Shown here: positions 56,111 through 64,000 of the stretch, piece by piece | How positions within the stretch are numbered: position 1 is the first letter of the stretch | Layout of the letters: each line of letters starts with the position of its first letter | NCBI GenBank assembly: GCA_946894095.1 | Contig: OX335645.2 | Coordinates: forward strand, 20,607,001 to 20,671,000 | Origin: Incurvaria masculella | Lineage: Eukaryota; Arthropoda; Insecta; Lepidoptera; Incurvariidae | Reading direction: 5' to 3' | Length of the DNA stretch: 64,000 nucleotides | Translations under genes and position numbers: made by a program | Notes under the pieces: model-generated | What the model was told of the DNA's origin: nothing | What the model saw: the letters and a program-made list of their open reading frames with translations, nothing else | Database searches by the model: none

Positions 56111-56367
56111 TATGTCAATATTATATTTATGAAAATTAGGTTAAAATCAATATAATTTCTCAGGTAAGAGCGACCACAGCCTCAAGAGGAATGTAAACGT
56201 TCAATTTGAATTTGCCGAATCGGACTAAGATAAGTTTTTAAATCGATTAAACGGGTGAACAACCGTTTGAAATATTTAATAAATAAGTAAACAAATAAAA
56301 ATGTTTAAAAAATATAATTTGTTTTTGAACTTTGTTTCCTGCCCACTTAGCATAGAGCGCGGTGCCG

Positions 56368-56546
56368 TCTGAGGCTGAGATAAATAGTCGTATCAGAAAC
56401 TAAGACTAACGGAATGTAGTACTTTGTGACGTCACTTTAACACATTTTGTATGGAGGAAGTCTTCAAAGTAATGCAAAGTGACGTCACAAAGTAGTACTT
56501 TTCGTTAGTCTTAGTTTCTGTTACGACTATTTCTCTCAGCCTGAGA
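56368..56546. mobile_element. Foldback MITE, about 180 bp
   Basis: CTGAGGCTGAGATAAATAGT at the left faces ACTATTTCTCTCAGCCTGAG at the right, and AAGTGACGTCACAAAGTA pairs with its partner near the centre. Confidence 0.8.
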
Positions 56547-58134
56547 GAAGGATCAAGAATGATGTAAAAATTCTCAAACCAAATTACGGTATATCACATA
56601 TTGAAACAAAAGAACACCAAGAATGATCTGCTTGAAATACAATTTAGGTTTACAATTCTGTAGAAGTTGCACATTATGTATTTTTATCATCAGTAGTTAT
56701 GCTGTTCAGTTTAAAAAACACATCTCATTAACTTCATTGCATATAATTAAAAATTGTATGATTTTTGATTGAATATATGGTACTACTTTTTTATCTATCA
56801 CCTGTTAAATTTGCGCAAGATCAGAAGCTAACATGGCATGAACAGGCAAGTGAGTGTTCAGATGACATTTAGTTGCACTTCGTACCATGTTATCTGTCAA
56901 ACGAGGTGTTATACAGCCAAGTGAATTCATCAGTTGTACCATCCAAAGGCGTGGATATTTGTTGTCAGCCAATGATTTTAGAAGGCGTCAACGATAAAAT
57001 TAAATGTGGTTCACTCAGATATTAGCAACTCCAGTAATCTTGACTCAAATATTCTTCATTATTTTATTGCTCATATATTTGATCAACAAACCTAAATAAT
57101 ATATATGAGATACTGTATATAAATAAGCAGGAACTTTGAACTGTTGTTGTTTACGCTGAAACAACCTAGGTATTAAAGTAAGTATAAGTGTAATTAAGTC
57201 AAAGGAAATGTAAGAATTTAAAATTGTAAGAAATGCGTTCTTTGTCCATTGGCTAAGGTACAATTTTGCACGGCGACTGCCTTTAAATAGCGAAATCATC
57301 TTTCAGACCCTAAAGTTTCATTACCTCTAAACGTTTTCAGATTTTAATATTTTTTATATCACTTGAGAAAGCTTTAATCTATGTCCCTTTGTTTTGAATT
57401 TTTTGTAAATATCTGTATTTTTCAGTAAAATAAATCAAGATAAGAAGAATAAGACAGCTTTTTTCCAATAATCATTAGCCAATATTTTCCAATCTATACG
57501 GAATTTAAAAAAAATGAAAAATGCAGACACAGATTTCTATAATATATTTTTGAATCCAAAATTTCAAAAACCTAGTAAAACATTTAGGGCATGGAAACAG
57601 TTATCTCCCGTAGTATGGTGAATTGATAGGGTAACGACTCTCTTAATGTATAAAACTATGAAAATTGGTTTTCTGAAAGAAAAAAAAAATGGCAGGATTG
57701 AGACAATTAAAACAAAAATGAAAATCCACTCCAAACTCATGAAACTCTTCTTAATAGAACGGTGTCCAATGAACACTGTATCAGCATTGTTTTTTTTTAT
57801 ATATGTTCCTATGGTAAGACTTGTTTTGTAAAATAATTAGGTTTAGGTCTTTTTATTTTATTTTCAGTAGTTTAAGGCATTATTTCAATTTACTTTCTCT
57901 CATTATTATCATTCACGAGGATTACACTAATAACCTACAGGATTTTACCTTATATTAAACTTAACATTCATTCCAACACATACTACTCTATCAACATTTA
58001 ATGTTGTCTACTGCAAAGTTCAGAACATTTACATAAGTATATTATATCAACCAGATATTAACTAGTACTCGCTGTCAGCCATTAAAGTACAAAATAGTTT
58101 CAAACGTAGAGCGGAACACGAGACACGTTCATAA
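56547..58134. other. AT-rich spacer, nothing recognised
   Basis: I found no feature with support. Confidence 0.35.
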
Positions 58135-58139
58135 TTGAT

Positions 58140-58380
58140 TTCGGTCTTCTGCAGTTCGGAGTCGAGTTGTAGCGGCAAACACTTTCAATGCACAAATTTA
58201 ATATTGATAGACGCGTTCTGGAGCAGCCCCCCAGGACACGCACCCCGCCCACCCCACGCTACAGGACCGCGCACCCTCCCCCGCCCTGCAACATGTCCTT
58301 CGGAATGGACGTCAGGCTGCATACGGTACGAGCGGCTGCAGATAGGTGATACATCCGCTATGCAGGAGTCTGACATGTGA
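58140..58380. other. C-rich unique stretch
   Basis: CCCCCCAGGACACGCACCCC and similar C-rich runs, ending in GC-balanced sequence. The frames here are short and unsupported. Confidence 0.25.
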
Positions 58381-58384
58381 CAAC

Positions 58385-59520
58385 ACGAGTTCTAATTGAG
58401 GAGCTATGTTCTATTTGTCACTTCCTAATAACTTTGCTGGTTGTTTGTAATGGCCAATGTTAGTTGTTTTTACTTGTACCTCTCATGTATTTTTCGAAAA
58501 ATGTAAAAAATACAAATGAACCGGATACTATTTTCCTTACTCTACTGTTTTATATAACTATACTTGGAAGGCTCCTACAGTCTACACCCATAATACAACA
58601 AGTATACATATAATTGTTTACTTGGGATCATCGTTAGTTAACGAAATTCAAACACGCATATTATAGTATACGTAATGACGTAAAACGTTTTTTGGAAAAC
58701 GTATTGTTTTTTGACCTTGGATGTTTGATGTTTGAAATTTGATGTTTTGATAGTCATTATTATTATTATTGATAGTGTACACTAGCAGCTTTAAGCTGAT
58801 GCGTGTACTTTAAATTATGATAGTTTGAGTGCACTTCTAGTAATATTATTGTGTTTTTAGTTAAATTTAATACTATTAAGATGTTTGTTTAACTAGCACT
58901 AATCACTTCTTGAGGAAATTTATTCCAGGAGTCCATTGCACTGTTTGAAAGAAAGTACTTCCTTGGGTTTGAATTAAACCTGGTTTAATTATGCTTTAGC
59001 GAATGTTGTATGTATTTTTAATGTCTTATGTTTTTGTAAATACGGAATAAATGCATCAAACGGTAACATTTACCTTCACTCACGCGTGATCTACGGTGGA
59101 ACACCGATCACGCAAATTGGAGTTACATAAAGTTTGATAAATATTCGCATTTTTCCTATCCAAAAGGTGCCAATCAAACAGGCTGGAGTCAGCTCGGGCC
59201 AGCGGCGCGGTACGTCACTCACACGTTGTCAAATTTGAGATCCTACTTATTAAGTTATTCCCGCGCCGAGTGAAGATCGCACCGCACACTGCCGTTACCG
59301 CCGCTTCTTCCGATCTTTTAACTTCTGATCCGGATGAGAGTACTTTCACGGATGATATAATCTAATGAAAAAATTGAAGTCTAAAATTGGAAAATATACA
59401 TGATTTTATGATTATTGTTATTTTAGATTGGATGGATTATGTTGAAAAAACCAACAACATTTTGGTTAGGTTTATGAGAGTATCTTCGATTCAATGTTGC
59501 CGCGTTCTTTTTGCATATTA
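58385..59520. other. AT-rich spacer, nothing recognised
   Basis: ATT microsatellite near 58757 only. Confidence 0.35.
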
Positions 59521-59794
59521 TTTTATACTAGCTGAGGTACTCGGCTCCGTTCGGGTCAATTTCGTTTCGGACTGATGTCGGGCTGTAACCCAGATTTTAA
59601 TTACTAACAGAAGATTAAACAATGTATCTACCAAAAAAAAAACTGGATCAAAATCCATTAAGCCGATGTGGCATGATTGAATAAGAAAACATCCAAATAT
59701 TGCCATTTATAAATTGTGTGGAAGGAATGTACTTGAGTATATTGCTAAACATTGGGGCCAATTACTTAATTGTTTTTTAAAACCATTTTCCGCC

Positions 59795-60045
59795 GCGCCG
59801 GGACGATCCTGCACTGGCACTACTACACATTGCCATGGACGGAAAACACGGACATTTTTACTGCTGCTTCGACCATCTATCATTCAGTGCGATGGTACGT
59901 AACAACTCAGGCGGGATTCACCCTATAACCTAGTTAGTAAGAACGGAGAGCAAATTGTTTACGTGGACTCCGTACCACAACCAGCCTTCACATCGAAAAC
60001 GGCCACCCATCTAAACCCCGACCGCGCCCATAGGTCCTGTACGTA
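59795..60045 (-). repeat. SINE family D, diverged fragment, 5S-like head
   Basis: CAGTGCGATGGTACGTAACA, AACCTAGTTAGTAAG and CCACCCATCTAAACCCCGAC give body, linker and 5S-like head in reverse order. Confidence 0.55.
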
Positions 60046-60559
60046 GATGCAATCCACATTTTAATTGAGTGAGTAGTTCGTAAATTATGAGCCTTTAATA
60101 GCACCAGTCACCCCTCTCGTGATTTAGAGTGATGTACTCTGCTAATTTCCGCATGCAGGAGCAGTCCACTCATTGTTTTGTTATAAATATGTAACCGCTC
60201 ACTCATCTGGTAAGTTAGTGTGATGTTAAGTAGCCTATACGGCTAGACTTAGATGCAAACCTCATCTAAATCGGGTTATTGGTTCTCATTTTATAAGCAT
60301 TTCATACTATTGGTCACCTCTCTGGTAATCTAGCGTGATGCTTAGTAGCCCTAAAATTGCGAAAATAAATCGAGCTAAGCGTAGGTACAATTATGTAGCA
60401 TCATTATTGGATGAACCATACAAATTGTCATCCCTATATCACCCCTTTCATAGTGACAAATAAATTGCATCGTTGTAATCAGATTTGTTCAACATTGTGT
60501 GAAAAACCACCTTGCCGGCCAAAGAGTGCTCGACGGAGCATCATAACGCTGTCCCTCCG

Positions 60560-60815
60560 TTCCCTTTCTACAGTCACTTAACGCGGAACAGGCAGGTAAT
60601 GCAAGCATTCCCAGCCGACACTTAAAAATAAAAACCATCCGATCCTGTTGATCCTTTATTTATAGGGTCGGTAAACTATGGAAACGACTCCATACCGATA
60701 TATTTACCCCAAAGTCCCCCGGGGTCGTTCAAACATGGGGTGAAGGAGCACCTGGCCGGCCGGCGTGGTTTTCTCCCCCGTGAAAGTTCGAAATACCGCG
60801 CTTGGCTTAGTACTA
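60560..60815 (+). pseudogene. C-terminal remnant of a non-LTR ORF2, second copy
   Basis: YRVGKLWKRLHTDIF and, after a frameshift, GSFKHGVKEHLAGRRGF mark the same LINE terminus as at 39680. Confidence 0.6.
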
Positions 60816-60999
60816 ATCTACCAAAACAAAATATAAGAAACCATTCAACTGAAACCGTTATATCTTAACAATACGCCTTTAAACAATTAACCTAAAAAGC
60901 CCAAACAAATGCGTGTAGCTAGGACACGGTGGTCGCTAAGTTAGCGTACCGTGCGGGTTGGTAGAAACAATACAAAGAATTTACGTAAAAAAACTCATA

Positions 61000-61400
61000 C
61001 TAATCCGCGTACCACACGGCCACGGAGCGCAGATCTCTGCAACGCGACTAAAGCCGACTGACTGAGGCGGCGCTTCGGCGCGGCGCGTGCACCGCGGCGA
61101 GACGCTCGTCGCCAGCGTTGCCGATCGCTCCCCGATTCCCCGAATCACGGGAAATTGCAAATGCAATACGTGGGGTATTGCGGGGAAAATGGTGGAGAAT
61201 GCAAGCGTTGGGAAATTTGCGGGGAATTGGCCAATTCGTGGAGGAGTTAGTTGTTTTGGCCAGGTACCTTCGGCTTTACTCGGCAATACTCGGTACTCTT
61301 GGCCACCACCGTCTCGGCCCTCGCCGCGCTATTATTTCGTTTTCGCTCCGCGCACTCTGACTATTTTTCTTTTTGTTCGTCTCCTAAGGTTCGTTACGTG
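61000..61400. promoter_or_regulatory. GC-rich unique island
   Basis: It is CpG-dense with alternating GGGAAATTGC/GGGGAATTG elements (61148-61228). The overlapping frames on both strands are short and share no family features. Confidence 0.25.
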
Positions 61401-61744
61401 ATGTTCAATATCCTAAAGCCTTCCTCAAGAATTAGGCTATCGTATGTAAAAATATTTTGTCAAACCTGACTGGTAGTTCCGGAGATTATGGCGTTCAAAC
61501 AAACAATAAAACAAAGAAACAAACTCTATTGATTATAAATTTAATTCAAATCAAGCTTCAGAAGAATGGCCATAAATGTGTTTTTTATCTGATTACAATA
61601 TTTATATAAACTTACAATAATATGAAAATTGAAATATCTTATCTATGAAAACATACAAAATGTCAAATAAATTGATGTACCAAATATAAACCATTGCTTT
61701 TTTAAAGTGAATTTGTAATAATACACAAACTACACTTACTATTG
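61401..61744. other. AT-rich spacer, nothing recognised
   Basis: I found no feature. Confidence 0.35.
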
Positions 61745-61910
61745 GCCCAACAAAATGGTTAAATGGATAATTTTTCATTGATGCTTCGACAATCTGTCAT
61801 CTAATGCAGCTGTACCAACTAGGGTGGGCTTAACTCTACCACTTAGTATGCAAGTAATGAGACCTACTACATGGGTTCCGAACCATGTAGTTATGTCCCA
61901 TTCTTAATGA
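61745..61910 (-). repeat. SINE family D, diverged fragment
   Basis: TTCATTGATGCTTCGACAAT and TCTACCACTTAGTATGCAAG resemble the family body on the minus strand. Confidence 0.5.
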
Positions 61911-62139
61911 AAATATATGCTTTATCCTCGGTTAAGACCGAAAGAGGTTCAATGGGATTCTAACCTGATGTTTTTGGCGAAAGAGACTACAGCCGTGTAG
62001 GGGTTAACCACAGTTATTATAGTTCACAATAACAATAGTTTCCAGGTTTTAAAGACAACAAAGTCAGAAGATTGCACAGTATTTATTTATATCAATAATG
62101 ACCACTTTGTTGAGAAGAAAACGTACAGACTCTGCCGGA

Positions 62140-62540
62140 CTCGCAGAGTCGTGTGCGGCGGGCCGCAGGTCTGGGCGGGCGAGCGGCGGCTAGGGCGGCG
62201 AGCGAGGCGCAGGGCGGGCGGCACATCAACTATGCACCGAGCGCGGCACATCATCGCCGAGCGGCTGCCGCGGCGACATATATTATTCATGCCCGCTCGA
62301 GATGTAATTCCGTCGATGCAGATAAATTGTTTTACCTCGACTCTCCTGCGCGAGCTCGCGCCCGAAGCGGGATCTTGACGTCGCCATGATGAGCTCGTTT
62401 TTATGCGCGAATAAAACACCGACAAGTTGTCTGTCCCGCGGAATGACGCGACATGACGTGTGGATGTCGCTGGAGGATTTACACCTAAATTGTTTTTTGC
62501 TGGTGTTTTATTCGGCAGGTGATACCTGTCGTCTTATTCA
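62140..62540. promoter_or_regulatory. GC-rich unique island with inverted TTTTATTCG sites
   Basis: CGAATAAAACACC at 62408 faces GGTGTTTTATTCGG at 62502. TTTTAT(T/G)-type cores are known posterior-Hox sites. CpG-rich flanks and a CAGGTGATACCTG palindrome at 62516 add to the picture. It is an enhancer-like element by inference only. Confidence 0.35.
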
Positions 62541-62601
62541 TGATGAGACATTATTCTAAACCGCTTGAGACTTTTTTTGGGATTCTATATTATATCTATA
62601 T

Positions 62602-63008
62602 AGCGGCTCGTAGCCTAGTGGCACGGGGATTGGCCTAGCGTACCAGAGGCCTGGGCGTCAATACCGACATGCACCACTGTCTTTCTCTTTCCGAGTTCGA
62701 TAAGTGCATTTCGTCACTAATGCGAGCTGCTCCATGGTTCGGAATCCATGTAAAACTGTAGGTCCCCTTCCTTTACTAGGTGGTAGGGTTTAAGCCCGCC
62801 CGAGTTGGTACCATCGCATTGGATGAAAAGATGGTCGAAGCGGCAATGAAACATTGTTCGTGTTTTCCATCCAGTTCACTGTAGCCGTGCTCTTAAAGGG
62901 AAGGTCCTGGCATGGCACCTAATTCCTTCGGGAATGTGGTGGATTGGGCTAATATCATAACGGTTGTTGTGTGGTATTAGCCATCCATGTCAGGGTGCAT
63001 AAAAAAAA
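62602..63008 (+). repeat. SINE family D, complete, tRNA-like head
   Basis: AGCGGCTCGTAGCCTAGTGG, then the full body with GGTGGTAGGGTTTAAGCCCG, the GATGGTCGAAGCGGCAATG stretch and an A-rich end. It is the longest tRNA-headed copy here. Confidence 0.8.
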
Positions 63009-63021
63009 TATTATTTTTAGT

Positions 63022-63130
63022 CTCGGTAGCCCAGTGACGCAACGCCTCGGTGTTTCATAATCCGGCTTAAGCAACACTGGACTGGGTCGGCTTCTGAATG
63101 GGTTGACCGCTTACGGATGGCCTGAACGAT
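63022..63130 (+). repeat. 5S-derived SINE head without the family body
   Basis: GTAGCCCAGTGACGCAACGC, TTAAGCAACACTGGACTGG and GAATGGGTTGACCGCTTACG correspond to the 5S-type head at 53300, followed by unrelated sequence. Confidence 0.55.
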
Positions 63131-63519
63131 GAAATGCTGAAAGATTTTTATGTATTCGTAAATGTGATAAAATGAACGTTAATTAGATCCTAACTTCTAT
63201 CAAGTAAAAGTTAATTCATTGATACGAGTTAAGATTCAACGATAACTCACCGTTCATGGTTATGAGTTACTATAAAATAGTGCATTGACTACTCAGCAAT
63301 GGTTATATAAAAAAAAAGTAAATTTTAACTTCGAACAGAGTTGCCTCATGTCGTTGCAATGGAAATAGAGACTAATTGGAGATCTTTTTCCTCTTTCTCC
63401 TCAGCTGGAATTTGTATGTTTTTTAATTTATCAATTTATTTCCAAAATATTCCCCACCAAAGTAGTCACAATGAATTGAATATCAAACGTAAGCATAAAA
63501 TAAAAGGAGCAAGTGTTGC

Positions 63520-63790
63520 CCGGCCCTCGTAGCTGACAAGTGTTCGCAAAAAGCCGCACCAACGTCGCCCGCGCGGCGCCACCGTCGCGAACGCTCGCAG
63601 AAATTGGCCGCTTAGCGTCGTGGAATATTGATAGAATAAATATTGAATGGCGCACGTGACTGCGGCTACTGGGACGCAACTTACGTGATACTTCGCCTAT
63701 CGTAAACTTGTTACCGATAGAATATTCATAACTTGACGGCCGAAGGACTTGCTCGAAGGTTATTCTATCCAATTGTCCCTTATTATGACC
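63520..63790. promoter_or_regulatory. Unique GC-rich stretch with CACGTG and paired GATAGAATA sites
   Basis: TTGATAGAATAAATATTGAA, GCGCACGTGAC, TACCGATAGAATATTCAT and GTTATTCTATCC lie within 150 bases. No ORF of note. Confidence 0.25.
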
Positions 63791-64000
63791 GGATGTTAAT
63801 TTGGCCAGTTTATTTATCTACCAAAGGAATGTCCGGATTTGATATAAAGGGTGAAGTATATGTGAAACCTTGTTTTTTTAGGTAAGACGGGGCCATGCGC
63901 AAGGTTTTACCCACGATACCTTTTGTCAGATGTCACGTGGTATCGACATACGATTTATTTTCTATATTGTTATAAAAAACCAGCTGTAAGACCTTGTAAC

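Noticed and set aside
61087..61401. 104-codon plus-strand frame and its 101-codon antisense
   Set aside because: Overlapping frames on both strands in a GC-rich island, with no family features on either.

Overview
The window looks like nuclear DNA of a moth or butterfly (Lepidoptera). Protein-coding information sits in short exons with GT/AG borders, separated by AT-rich introns packed with non-LTR retrotransposon fragments, Pol III-type SINEs and foldback MITEs. One repeat carries ten copies of CCTAA, the insect telomere unit. I see no prokaryotic operon, CRISPR array or phage. Species cannot be told from the sequence, and all family names below come from reading motifs, not from a search.

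Layout. (1) 1-2471, minus strand: the 5' part of a leucine-rich-repeat gene. Three coding exons are visible, followed downstream by a cluster of decayed copies of its LRR exon. (2) 2.7-7.4 kb: repeats, then a non-LTR retrotransposon that keeps ORF1 and the endonuclease but has lost its reverse transcriptase. (3) 7.8-10.6 kb: a possible first exon of a THAP-domain protein and a possible promoter/5' leader. (4) 14.7-32.5 kb, plus strand: the main gene, a sodium:solute symporter of the SLC5 family. Twelve coding exons join without a frame break into 593 codons. Its introns hold at least six MITEs and several SINE/LINE pieces, and decayed tandem copies of its own exons 1, 7 and 8 (perhaps 2). (5) 32.6-64 kb: no convincing complete gene. 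This half holds a dead reverse-transcriptase LINE (47.0-49.5 kb), a telomere-repeat MITE (37.0-37.6 kb), paired inverted TTAA-MITEs (43.6-44.7 kb), a 246-bp tandem satellite (54.5-55.5 kb), a SINE family with two different Pol III heads on one body, and an unidentified protein-like reading frame at 44.95-45.16 kb on the minus strand. It also holds about ten GC-rich unique islands with homeodomain-like sites that may be regulatory DNA of a gene outside the window.

The best-supported biology is the symporter. The most unusual signals are its ghost exons, the RT-less LINE, the two-headed SINE family, the telomeric array inside a transposon, and the orphan C-terminal coding-like frame.
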